A DNA stretch of 22,765 nt from an uncultured Haemophilus sp. (GTDB lineage Bacteria; Pseudomonadota; Gammaproteobacteria; Enterobacterales; Pasteurellaceae), in the NCBI RefSeq assembly GCF_937976265.1, contig NZ_CALJRX010000037.1, forward strand, positions 1 to 22,765. Reading direction: 5' to 3'. Below are positions 1 through 7,220 of this stretch, piece by piece. Made by a program: the position numbers and the translations under genes. Under the pieces are notes generated by a model, which was not told the DNA's origin, searched no databases, and was given only the letters and a program-made list of their open reading frames with translations. Every line of letters begins with the position of its first letter. Position 1 is the first letter of the stretch.

Positions 1-49
1 CCTCGCCGGTTTTCAAGACCGGTGCCTTCAACCACTCGACCATTCCTCC
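1..49 (-). tRNA. tRNA-Ser (anticodon UGA), 3' part cut off by the window edge
   Basis: Read on the minus strand, the 5' end is at 49 with acceptor arm GGAGGAA, followed by TG and a D-arm of the GTCGAGTGGTTGAAGGC type. The anticodon stem CCGGT/ACCGG encloses the loop CTTGAAA, giving anticodon TGA. This closely follows enterobacterial tRNA-Ser(UGA), which reads UCA and other UCN codons. The variable arm, T-arm and 3' acceptor lie to the left of position 1, so the gene is incomplete here only because of the window boundary. Confidence 0.93.
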
Positions 50-67
50 GTGATTTAAGCGAGGTGA

Positions 68-96
68 ATAATACGTTTTTTCCCCCACCCCGTCAA
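68..96 (-). promoter_or_regulatory. Promoter of tRNA-Ser
   Basis: On the minus strand a -35 box TTGACG (96-91) and a -10 box TATTAT (73-68) are separated by exactly 17 bp. Transcription would start near 61, about 12 nt before the mature tRNA 5' end. Near-consensus boxes are typical of a stable-RNA promoter. It lies downstream of the rne terminator, so the tRNA has its own initiation. Confidence 0.8.
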
Positions 97-160
97 GCAA
101 GAAAATAAAAAAATTATCTGACTGACTACTTTTAAATCACTATGTTTTAAAAATACACAA

Positions 161-188
161 AATAAAAAACGGAACCTACTGGCTCCGT
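161..188 (-). terminator. Intrinsic terminator of rne
   Basis: The arms 169-176 and 181-188 form an 8-bp stem (one G-U pair) with a 4-nt loop. On the minus strand the stem is followed by an uninterrupted run of six T and then more T/A. It begins 17 nt past the rne stop codon. Confidence 0.8.
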
Positions 189-204
189 CTTTATGATTAA
201 GATA

Positions 205-3018
205 TTACTCTGCTTTCGCTTGTGTCGCCTCAGAATAAATATGGCTAATTGCACTATGATGGCCTGCGGCGCCTTTACCGTTAAAGTAATAGCGAGACTC
301 CGTCCATTCTACAATTGGGAATGGCTTAGACTCTTCATCAGGTGCTTTAGCTAATGTCATCGCTGCTTTAGTGTGTTGTACCGCTGAAATGGTACCAGCA
401 CGACCAGTGAACACATAAGAACGAACAAATTCTGTTTTCTTTTGTGGTTCAACTTCAGCTGTTTCGACTTGAGCAACAGGTTCTGATTTATGATGCAAGC
501 GTTCTAATGATTCTTGCACTTTCTGTTGAACCGCTTCATTTGCCGGTTGAGTAATGAAATTTAAAGCCGGTTGTGTTTCTACCGTTTTTTCTTCCACCAC
601 AATACCTGTTGCAGGCGTGATTACACCTTTTTTCGTTTTTTCTTGCTCAAGCAATTCATCCACAGATAAGAAATTGCTTTCTTTCGCTGCATTCACAACA
701 GAATAATCGACACAAACTTTACCGCTTGCTAATTCAGGTGAAGCAACTGCCGCAAATAATGGCATTGGTGACTTCACTTCATTACGACGACGGCGTTGAT
801 TATTCGATGTTCGTAAATGACGTGGAGTACGACGCTGACGTTCTTGACGTGGTTTATCTTCAGCATTATCAGCAACATTGTTTTCAACCACTTCATTTTG
901 AACAGTCTCAATAACTGGCGCTTCAACTGCTTCAATAACATTCTCATTTACGTTATTTGCATTGTCATCAATACGAACACGTTTACGTAAATCACGACGT
1001 TGACGACGCTCTGCTACCGGTTTCTCTGCTTTTTCTTCTTGACGATTATCATCAGAAACATTAGCAAAATTAACCGCACTTTCAGATGTCACTTCTTCAT
1101 TCGCGTTACGACGATTGCGACGATTATTTACACGCTCGCGAGTTGGACGCGCATTTTCTTCATCTGTATTTTTCGCATTATCGTTGTTTTCGTTATTGCG
1201 AGAACGGCGATTATTACGACGATCTTGATTACGGCGATTATTACGGTTGCTGTTACGATTGTTGCGGTTATTTTGGTTTTTCTCTTCTTCTTTTGGTTCA
1301 GAAGCAAATAAACCTTTAATTGCAGCAACAATTTTTGCAAACAATGACGGTTCTTCCGATTTACGCTCAACTGGTGCTGGTGCAGCTGTTGGAATCGATA
1401 AAGATACTGCTGCACTTTCCATCACTTGCTCAGAGGTCACAGCTGCAGTTTCGATATTGCGAGAAACAAGAGACTCTTCTGGTACAAATGTATCGTCTTG
1501 TGCATCATGGAATTTCGCTAAGTTATAGCTTAATTCATTTAGCTCTTCGCCCTCACGAACACGGAATACGCTGAAATGTGGCGTTTCCATTGCTTCATTT
1601 GGCACCACGATAATATCTACATCATGGCGTTTTTCGATGCTATTAACGGCTTTACGTTTTTCGTTAAGTAAGTAAGACGCAATTTGTACAGGCACGATGG
1701 TGTGTACTTGTTTGGTATTTTCTTTTAACGCTTCTTCTTCGATTAAACGTAAGATGGAAAGTGATAAGCTTTCGTTATCACGCACTTTACCCGTACCTTG
1801 ACAGCGTGGGCAAACATGGTGAGAAGACTCACCTAATGATGGGCTTAAACGTTGACGCGACATTTCCAATAAGCCGAAGCGAGAAATACGGCTAATTTGA
1901 ATCCGAGCACGGTCTTGACGCACGGCATCACGAATACGGTTTTCAACTTCACGCTGGTGACGAACAGGTGTCATATCGATGAAATCGATGACCACTAACC
2001 CACCTAAGTCACGTAAACGTAATTGACGAGCAATTTCATCTGCGGCTTCAAGGTTGGTATTTAATGCGGTTTCTTCAATATCACCACCACGAGTTGAGCG
2101 CGCCGAGTTGATATCGATCGCCGTTAATGCTTCTGTCACATCAATGACAATTGAACCGCCAGAAGGTAAGCGAACTTCACGTTGGAAGGCGGATTCAATT
2201 TGTGACTCAATTTGATAGTGGCTAAATAGCGGCACTTCACCTTGATACAGTTTCACACGATTGATGAAATCTGGACGTACAAGTTTGATGTGTGCTTTCG
2301 CTTTTTCAAATACTTTCGGGCTATCAATTAAGATCTCACCGATATCACGACGCAAGTAATCACGGATCGCACGAACGATCACATCACTTTCTTGGTGAAT
2401 TAAGAACGGCGCCGGACGGCTTTGTGAAGCTTGTTTGATCGCTTCCCAATGATGTAAAAGTACTTTTAAGTCCCATTGTAATTCTTCTGGTGATTTACCC
2501 ACACCCGCTGTACGCACGATAAGACCAACGCCTTCTGGTACATCTAAAGAACTCAATGCTTCTTTTAATTCGATACGTTCATCGCCTTCAATACGGCGAG
2601 AGATGCCACCTGCACGCGGATTGTTTGGCATAATCACCAAATAACTACCGGCAAGGGAAACAAAAGTGGTTAAGGCTGCGCCTTTATTGCCACGTTCTTC
2701 TTTATTCACCTGAACGATCACTTCTTGGCCTTCAGTCAAAATATCACGGATATTTGGACGACCTTGGAACACATAATCAGCAGGGAAATACTCGCGGGCA
2801 ATTTCTTTTAAAGGAAGGAAGCCATGGCGCTCTGCACCATAATCCACAAAGGCTGCTTCTAAACTCGGCTCTACGCGAGTGATTTTCCCTTTGTAAATAT
2901 TGGCTTTTTTCTGTTCATGACCCGGACTTTCAATATCCAAGTCGAATAAACGCTGGCCATCGACCAACGCAACGCGCAACTCTTCTTTTTGAGTCGCATT
3001 GATTAACATTCTTTTCAT
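205..3018 (-). CDS. rne: Ribonuclease E
   Basis: Endoribonuclease E, the scaffold of the RNA degradosome: it cleaves mRNA, rRNA and tRNA precursors at AU-rich single-stranded sites at the inner membrane. The first ~500 residues follow E. coli RNase E almost residue for residue. They include the S1 domain (~35-120), the catalytic aspartates in AIDINSAR (D302) and VVIDFID (D345), and the Zn-link CPRC (~403-406). The tail is low-complexity but keeps an amphipathic membrane-targeting helix (SLFAKIVAAIKGLFASE, ~558), an Arg/Asn-rich RNA-binding tract (~583-640), and a C-terminal NGKGAAGHH segment like the E. coli PNPase-binding microdomain. At 937 aa it is shorter than the 1061 aa of E. coli. I chose ATG 3018 (MKRMLINATQ, as in E. 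coli) over an in-frame TTG at 3024. It is monocistronic, with a long leader and its own terminator. Confidence 0.97.
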   Translation of the reverse strand: MKRMLINATQKEELRVALVDGQRLFDLDIESPGHEQKKANIYKGKITRVEPSLEAAFVDYGAERHGFLPLKEIAREYFPADYVFQGRPNIRDILTEGQEVIVQVNKEERGNKGAALTTFVSLAGSYLVIMPNNPRAGGISRRIEGDERIELKEALSSLDVPEGVGLIVRTAGVGKSPEELQWDLKVLLHHWEAIKQASQSRPAPFLIHQESDVIVRAIRDYLRRDIGEILIDSPKVFEKAKAHIKLVRPDFINRVKLYQGEVPLFSHYQIESQIESAFQREVRLPSGGSIVIDVTEALTAIDINSARSTRGGDIEETALNTNLEAADEIARQLRLRDLGGLVVIDFIDMTPVRHQREVENRIRDAVRQDRARIQISRISRFGLLEMSRQRLSPSLGESSHHVCPRCQGTGKVRDNESLSLSILRLIEEEALKENTKQVHTIVPVQIASYLLNEKRKAVNSIEKRHDVDIIVVPNEAMETPHFSVFRVREGEELNELSYNLAKFHDAQDDTFVPEESLVSRNIETAAVTSEQVMESAAVSLSIPTAAPAPVERKSEEPSLFAKIVAAIKGLFASEPKEEEKNQNNRNNRNSNRNNRRNQDRRNNRRSRNNENNDNAKNTDEENARPTRERVNNRRNRRNANEEVTSESAVNFANVSDDNRQEEKAEKPVAERRQRRDLRKRVRIDDNANNVNENVIEAVEAPVIETVQNEVVENNVADNAEDKPRQERQRRTPRHLRTSNNQRRRRNEVKSPMPLFAAVASPELASGKVCVDYSVVNAAKESNFLSVDELLEQEKTKKGVITPATGIVVEEKTVETQPALNFITQPANEAVQQKVQESLERLHHKSEPVAQVETAEVEPQKKTEFVRSYVFTGRAGTISAVQHTKAAMTLAKAPDEESKPFPIVEWTESRYYFNGKGAAGHHSAISHIYSEATQAKAE

Positions 3019-3444
3019 TGTCAATTTCTCGTTTGAATTATCTAAAATACCTTGAAAATTAACCGCACTTTACAGATTTACTGACCTTAGCCATCGACCT
3101 CGTGTTTCTCGCGAACAGTCAATCTCACGACTGTGTGTTGCTGGGTGCATTGATAGCATACTCAATTGTTATCTAAGACAATTTTCGTAAAACAATGCGG
3201 TGTGTTAATTACGCATTGCAAGGAAGCGTCAACCTTCAAGAAAAACATGTTGATTATCAATGTCTTATGCCATTTGCCGCATTGAGTTTTGACCAACATA
3301 CAAAATCGCTTTCTAAATGCCAAATTTTAGGCGCAGAAAGACGCTCTATTATCCACATTCGGGGCTAAATTAGCAAGGCATTCTTGCTATTATCACCAGG
3401 GATATTGTGATATGATTCAGCCCAATTTTTAAAGGACAGATTCA
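3019..3444. promoter_or_regulatory. Divergent intergenic region rne/rluC holding the rne leader
   Basis: This 426-bp gap has no convincing ORF. By analogy with enterobacteria, most of it should be the long rne 5' untranslated region, through which RNase E limits its own synthesis. What I can see is a 6-bp perfect inverted repeat (3115-3120 with 3129-3134, 8-nt loop), a perfect uptake signal at 3062-3070, and several loose promoter-like boxes on the minus strand that I cannot rank. The right end carries the rluC promoter. A covariance search with the Rfam rne5 model would settle whether the known leader fold is conserved. Confidence 0.45.
3408..3416 (+). promoter_or_regulatory. Extended -10 promoter element of rluC
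   Basis: TG-A-TATGAT is an extended -10 element located 28 nt before the rluC start codon. No good -35 box lies 16-18 bp upstream, which is usual for extended -10 promoters. Confidence 0.4.
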
Positions 3445-4425
3445 ATGACTGAAAAACAAGAAAAAATCATCAATCAATCCGTCAAAATGCTCACGATTTC
3501 TGAGGATGAAGCAGGACAACGCATTGATAATTATTTATTGGCAAAATTAAAAGGTGTGCCAAAAAGTTTGATTTATCGCATTCTGCGTAAAGGCGAAGTA
3601 CGTGTGAACAAAGGGCGAATCAAACCTGAATATAAATTGCAAAATGGTGATGTGGTGCGTGTGCCACCAGTTCGTGTTTCTGAAAAAAATACTGCACCGA
3701 TTTCTAAAAACTTGAATAAAGTCGCCTCCCTTGAAAGTCATATTATTTTTGAAGATGACTGTTTATTAGTATTGAACAAACCTTCCGGCATTGCGGTTCA
3801 TGGCGGGAGTGGCTTGAATTTTGGTGTGATTGAAGCTTTGCGTGCATTACGTCCTGAAGCCCGTTTTTTAGAATTGGTTCACCGTTTAGACCGAGATACA
3901 TCGGGCATTTTATTAGTCGCGAAGAAACGCTCTGCCTTACGCAACTTACACGAACAACTTCGTGTTAAAACCGTACAAAAAGATTATCTCGCACTCGTGC
4001 GTGGACAATGGCAATCTCATGTGAAAGTTGTGCAAGCCCCTTTATTAAAAAATGAATTGGCCAGTGGCGAACGCATCGTTAAAGTCAGTGAACAAGGTAA
4101 ACCTTCAGAAACGCGATTTGCCATTGAAGAACGCTATCAAAATGCGACCTTAGTAAAAGCGTCGCCTGTAACGGGACGAACCCATCAGATCCGAGTTCAT
4201 ACTCAATATGCAGGTCACCCGATTGCGCTGGATGATAAATACGGTGATAAAGAATTCGATAAATATATGCAAGATCTCGGACTCAATCGTTTGTTTTTAC
4301 ATGCGTTTTCCATTCGCTTTGAGCACCCTAAAACGGGCGAAACATTACGTCTCAATGCTCAACTAGACGAAAAAATGAAAGCAATTCTGAAAAAACTGCG
4401 TGAAAGCAAAGAGATAAACCCATAG
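3445..4425 (+). CDS. rluC: 23S rRNA pseudouridine synthase RluC
   Basis: RluA-family pseudouridine synthase. E. coli RluC isomerises U955, U2504 and U2580 of 23S rRNA. The N-terminus has an S4 RNA-binding domain (~20-80: RIDNYL, RILRKGEVRVNKGR, GDVVRVPP). The catalytic domain carries HRLDRDTSG at 146-154 with catalytic Asp149, and the downstream VTGRTHQIRVH motif. At 326 aa it is the usual family length (E. coli 319). The ATG has an AGGA ribosome site 8 nt upstream. It is divergent from rne, as in E. coli, and followed 86 bp later by hfq. RluC is preferred to RluD or RluA because of the rne neighbourhood and the S4 domain. Confidence 0.93.
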   Translation: MTEKQEKIINQSVKMLTISEDEAGQRIDNYLLAKLKGVPKSLIYRILRKGEVRVNKGRIKPEYKLQNGDVVRVPPVRVSEKNTAPISKNLNKVASLESHIIFEDDCLLVLNKPSGIAVHGGSGLNFGVIEALRALRPEARFLELVHRLDRDTSGILLVAKKRSALRNLHEQLRVKTVQKDYLALVRGQWQSHVKVVQAPLLKNELASGERIVKVSEQGKPSETRFAIEERYQNATLVKASPVTGRTHQIRVHTQYAGHPIALDDKYGDKEFDKYMQDLGLNRLFLHAFSIRFEHPKTGETLRLNAQLDEKMKAILKKLRESKEINP

Positions 4426-4511
4426 ACAAGAAAAATGTTTATTGCTATATTTGATGACGGAGACAACTCGTTTCTATCATTAATTAACATATAACAACAA
4501 AGGATAGCAAA

Positions 4512-4796
4512 ATGGCAAAAGGACAATCATTACAAGATCCTTATTTGAATGCGTTACGCCGTGAACGTATTCCTGTTTCGATTTATCTCGTTAATGGGAT
4601 TAAATTACAGGGTCAAATCGAATCATTCGACCAATTCGTGATTTTATTAAAAAACACTGTAAATCAAATGGTGTACAAACACGCTATTTCAACTGTGGTT
4701 CCAGCACGTTCTGTTTCTCACCACAATAATAACGGCGGTCATCATGTAGCACAAACTTCTGACGCTGCAGCGGAAGTAGAAACACAAGCAGAATAA
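4512..4796 (+). CDS. hfq: RNA chaperone Hfq
   Basis: Sm-like hexameric RNA chaperone that pairs small RNAs with mRNAs. The N-terminal 65 residues contain the Sm1 motif (QDPYLNALRRERIPVSIYLV through FDQFVILL) and the Sm2 motif YKHAISTVVP, with the proximal-face Gln8 and the rim arginines ERIP region conserved. The C-terminal tail (~66-94) is short, Asn/His-rich and then acidic. A strong AAAGGA site lies 7 nt before the ATG. hflX begins 9 nt after the stop, so the two are likely cotranscribed as in E. coli. Confidence 0.97.
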   Translation: MAKGQSLQDPYLNALRRERIPVSIYLVNGIKLQGQIESFDQFVILLKNTVNQMVYKHAISTVVPARSVSHHNNNGGHHVAQTSDAAAEVETQAE

Positions 4797-4805
4797 TTCT
4801 GTTCA

Positions 4806-6161
4806 ATGAATGATTTCATCAATTTAAGTGCGGTTGAAAATTCACCTGAAATTTCAACCGCACTTTCGTCATCTAAAACAGGCGACAATAGCCCATCGGC
4901 AAAAGATAAAGCTGTCGTCGTGCATGTTTTCTTTTCTCAAAATAAAAACATTGAAGATCTGCAAGAATTCCAACTTTTAGCGGAATCTGCCAATGTTGAT
5001 ATTTTACAAATCATCACCACGAGTCGAGCGACACCACAAGCAAAATACTTTATCGGTGAGGGAAAAGCACAAGAAATTGCAGATGCAGTGAAAGCCTTAG
5101 ATGCTGATGTTGTTTTGGTGAATCATCAATTAACCCCTGCACAAACCCGTAATTTGGAAAGCATTTGCCAATGTCGCGTGGTGGATCGCACTGGGGTGAT
5201 TTTAGATATCTTTGCCCAACGAGCCCGCTCGCACGAGGGTAAATTGCAAGTTGAATTAGCTCAGCTTAAGCATTTATCCACTCGATTAGTCCGCCGAAAA
5301 ACAGGCTTAGATCAGCAAAAAGGTGCCGTTGGATTACGTGGTCCAGGGGAAACGCAATTAGAAACGGATCGCCGTTTAATCAAGGTGCGTATTGCGCAGT
5401 TGCAAAATCGTTTGGCGAAAGTCGAAAAACAACGCAACCAAAATCGCCAAACCCGACAAAAAGCGGATATTCCGACCATTTCCTTAGTAGGTTATACCAA
5501 TGCGGGAAAATCGACGCTATTCAATTTCATCACGCAAGCCAATGTCTATGCGGCGGATCAGCTTTTCGCCACCCTTGATCCCACATTAAGACGTTTACAA
5601 ATTCAAGATGTTGGTACGGCGATTCTCGCCGATACCGTTGGTTTTGTTCGCCAACTTCCCCATGATTTAGTGTCCGCTTTTAAATCTACATTGCAAGAAA
5701 CAGTAGAAGCTAGCCTGCTATTACATGTTATTGATGCAGCAGACGCTCGAAAGATCGAAAATATTGAAGCGGTGAATTTAGTATTGGAAGAGATTAAGGC
5801 TGACAAAGTACCGGTATTGTTGGTGTATAACAAAATCGATTTATTGGAAAATGTGGCGCCCCATATTGAATATGATGATGAGAATAAGCCAGTTGCCGTT
5901 TACCTTTCAGCACATTCAGGTGAAGGATTAGAGCTGCTACTTGAAGCCATTAAAGTGCGGTTGAAAAATGAGATACTTTCTTTCACCCTCACTCTGCTCC
6001 CACAAGAGGGCAAAATTCGCCACGCGCTCTATCAATTAGAGAGCATTCGTCACGAACAAATTTCGGATGAAGGTGAATTTATCCTCAATGTACAAATTGA
6101 TAAAGTCGAATGGCTCAAACTTTGTAAACAATTCCCTAAACTGTCAGAAATTATTTACTAA
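4806..6161 (+). CDS. hflX: Ribosome-dissociating GTPase HflX
   Basis: HflX/Obg-type GTPase that splits stalled 70S ribosomes. The N-terminal HflX domain (~36-200, including VGEGKA-like FIGEGKA and GLRGPGETQLETDRR) is followed by a coiled coil and a G domain with G1 GYTNAGKST (229-237), G3 DTVGF (276-280) and G4 NKID (342-345). At 451 aa it is ~25 residues longer than the E. coli protein. Similarity only begins at about residue 35. The extra N-terminus (residues 7-20) is encoded by two uptake signals in inverted orientation. No clear ribosome site precedes the ATG, so translational coupling to hfq, which stops 9 nt upstream, is likely. No alternative ATG occurs before the conserved part. The 3' end overlaps tyrR on the opposite strand by 11 nt. 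Confidence 0.94.
   Translation: MNDFINLSAVENSPEISTALSSSKTGDNSPSAKDKAVVVHVFFSQNKNIEDLQEFQLLAESANVDILQIITTSRATPQAKYFIGEGKAQEIADAVKALDADVVLVNHQLTPAQTRNLESICQCRVVDRTGVILDIFAQRARSHEGKLQVELAQLKHLSTRLVRRKTGLDQQKGAVGLRGPGETQLETDRRLIKVRIAQLQNRLAKVEKQRNQNRQTRQKADIPTISLVGYTNAGKSTLFNFITQANVYAADQLFATLDPTLRRLQIQDVGTAILADTVGFVRQLPHDLVSAFKSTLQETVEASLLLHVIDAADARKIENIEAVNLVLEEIKADKVPVLLVYNKIDLLENVAPHIEYDDENKPVAVYLSAHSGEGLELLLEAIKVRLKNEILSFTLTLLPQEGKIRHALYQLESIRHEQISDEGEFILNVQIDKVEWLKLCKQFPKLSEIIY
4826..4865 (+). repeat. Inverted pair of uptake signals forming a hairpin inside the hflX 5' coding end
   Basis: The arms 4826-4839 and 4852-4865 are perfect 14-bp inverted repeats, each containing the full uptake core, with a 12-nt loop. 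In this family such pairs usually serve as terminators after genes, and this one starts 30 nt after the hfq stop. However, it is followed by TCGTCATC rather than a T run, and it is translated as HflX residues 7-20. It may attenuate transcription between hfq and hflX, or protect the hfq mRNA 3' end. Confidence 0.85.
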
Positions 6162-7101
6162 TACCGTATTGTTTTAATTTATTGGCGATCGCCGTGTGTG
6201 ATACGCCTAATCGTTGTGCCAATTTTCGAGTACTTGGATACTGAGCATAAAAAGCACGCAATACACTCGCCTCATATTGTCCCATGATCTCATCCAGTTT
6301 TTTTTCACCAAAATCATCTGCAGAAATGACCGCACTTTGTACGGGTTTTAAATTTAAACTTTCAATATCAAGCTGGTTATTTTTCGCTAAGGAACAGGCA
6401 CGATACAAGACATTGTAAAGCTCTCGCACATTACCTTGCCAAGGCTGCCCTTTCAAATAATTCAAAAAATCAGCATCATATTGCGGCATTGGAATCTTAA
6501 GCTGCGTGCTAATTTCTTGTAAAAAACCGTCCGTTAAAGGCTGAATATCTTCAACTCGCTCACGCAATGGCGGTACATTTAGTGCTAAGACATTTAAGCG
6601 ATGGAATAAATCACTGCGCAATTTCCCTTGTTCTAACAGCTTTTCCATCGGTTCTTGTGAAGTACAAATCACCCGAACATTTGCATGATGTTCTTTTTCT
6701 TCACCCACTCGACGGAAAGAACCATCGGTTAAAAAACGCAATAATTTTGCCTGTAAACTTAGTGAAAGCTCGGCAATGCCATCCAGTAACACCGTGCCTT
6801 CGTTAGCATATTCAAAAAAGCCGATAGTTTCATTGTCACCTACTTTACGCCCAAACATTTCACTTTCCGCATCTTCATCCGGCAGGCCTGCACAGTTTAC
6901 TGCAATAAATTTTTTCTCACGACGCAAGCTCGCAAAATGGCAAGCTTTTGCTAATAAATCTTTACCCGTGCCAGTTTCACCCTGAATTAAAAGCGGCACA
7001 TCAAACATCGCAAAACGTTGTGCATTTTCGACCGCACTTTTCATGGAAAGGCTTTGAGTGACAAAGCAAGAGAAAGGATCTTGTGGATTAAATGTCAGCA
7101 T
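6151..7101 (-). CDS. tyrR: Transcriptional regulator TyrR, short form
   Basis: Regulator of aromatic amino acid metabolism genes, a sigma-70-dependent relative of the NtrC family. At 316 aa it consists only of the AAA+ domain and the DNA-binding domain. The ACT and PAS domains of the 513-aa E. coli protein are absent, as is known for H. influenzae TyrR. Visible features are Walker A GETGTGKD (41-48), RRVGEEKEHHANVRVICTS, GNVREL (223-228) and a C-terminal helix-turn-helix (STRKLAQRLGVSHTAIANKL, 290-309) nearly identical to E. coli TyrR. The GAFTGA loop needed for sigma-54 is missing, as in other TyrR proteins. Walker B reads VLLDGI (104-109), with Gly where E. coli has the catalytic Glu. The gene has a good promoter and a TyrR box upstream, and is convergent with hflX. 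Confidence 0.93.
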   Translation of the reverse strand: MLTFNPQDPFSCFVTQSLSMKSAVENAQRFAMFDVPLLIQGETGTGKDLLAKACHFASLRREKKFIAVNCAGLPDEDAESEMFGRKVGDNETIGFFEYANEGTVLLDGIAELSLSLQAKLLRFLTDGSFRRVGEEKEHHANVRVICTSQEPMEKLLEQGKLRSDLFHRLNVLALNVPPLRERVEDIQPLTDGFLQEISTQLKIPMPQYDADFLNYLKGQPWQGNVRELYNVLYRACSLAKNNQLDIESLNLKPVQSAVISADDFGEKKLDEIMGQYEASVLRAFYAQYPSTRKLAQRLGVSHTAIANKLKQYGISK

Positions 7102-7134
7102 AAAATAAACTCAATTTTATTAAATGATAACGAT

Positions 7135-7163
7135 ATGATAGGGAGTTTATTGATATGTGTAAA
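7135..7163 (-). promoter_or_regulatory. Promoter of tyrR
   Basis: On the minus strand -35 TTTACA (7163-7158) and -10 TATCAT (7140-7135) are each 5/6 matches to consensus with a 17-bp spacer. Transcription would start near 7128, leaving a leader of about 27 nt before the tyrR ATG. Confidence 0.75.
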
Positions 7164-7175
7164 GATTAATTTACA
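7158..7175. promoter_or_regulatory. TyrR box (operator) upstream of tyrR
   Basis: TGTAAA-GATTAA-TTTACA is a perfect match to the palindromic E. coli TyrR-box consensus TGTAAAN6TTTACA. One half-site is itself the -35 hexamer of the tyrR promoter, so a bound TyrR dimer would block RNA polymerase. This predicts negative autoregulation. Confidence 0.82.
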
Positions 7176-7179
7176 TATA

Positions 7180-7206
7180 AAAAGGGCAATCCTTGACTGC
7201 CCTTTT
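7180..7206 (-). terminator. Terminator of the siderophore-import operon
   Basis: The arms 7180-7188 and 7198-7206 form a perfect 9-bp stem with a 9-nt loop. On the minus strand the T run begins in the stem and continues as TTTTTATAT. It lies 14 nt past the binding-protein stop codon and ends 5 bp from the TyrR box. Confidence 0.82.
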
Positions 7207-7220
7207 AGATGATTTTTGTA

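Noticed and set aside
1000..1311. Hydrophobic open frame antisense to the rne tail
   Set aside because: It is the mirror of the Arg/Asn low-complexity tract of RNase E (CGT/AAT codons read backwards give Ile/Thr/Val). It has no ribosome site and no relatives I recognise.
3019..3024. TTG start of rne two codons upstream
   Set aside because: The following ATG gives MKRMLINATQ exactly as in E. coli RNase E.
6184..6193. GGCGATCGCC palindrome in the tyrR 3' end
   Set aside because: It contains the HIP1-like octamer seen in cyanobacteria but occurs once, within codons of the conserved helix-turn-helix, so it is most likely chance.
7124..7140. Possible Fur box (GATAACGATATGATA) upstream of tyrR
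   Set aside because: The match is poor, and the bases are better explained as the tyrR -10 region. The siderophore operon runs toward it, not away from it.
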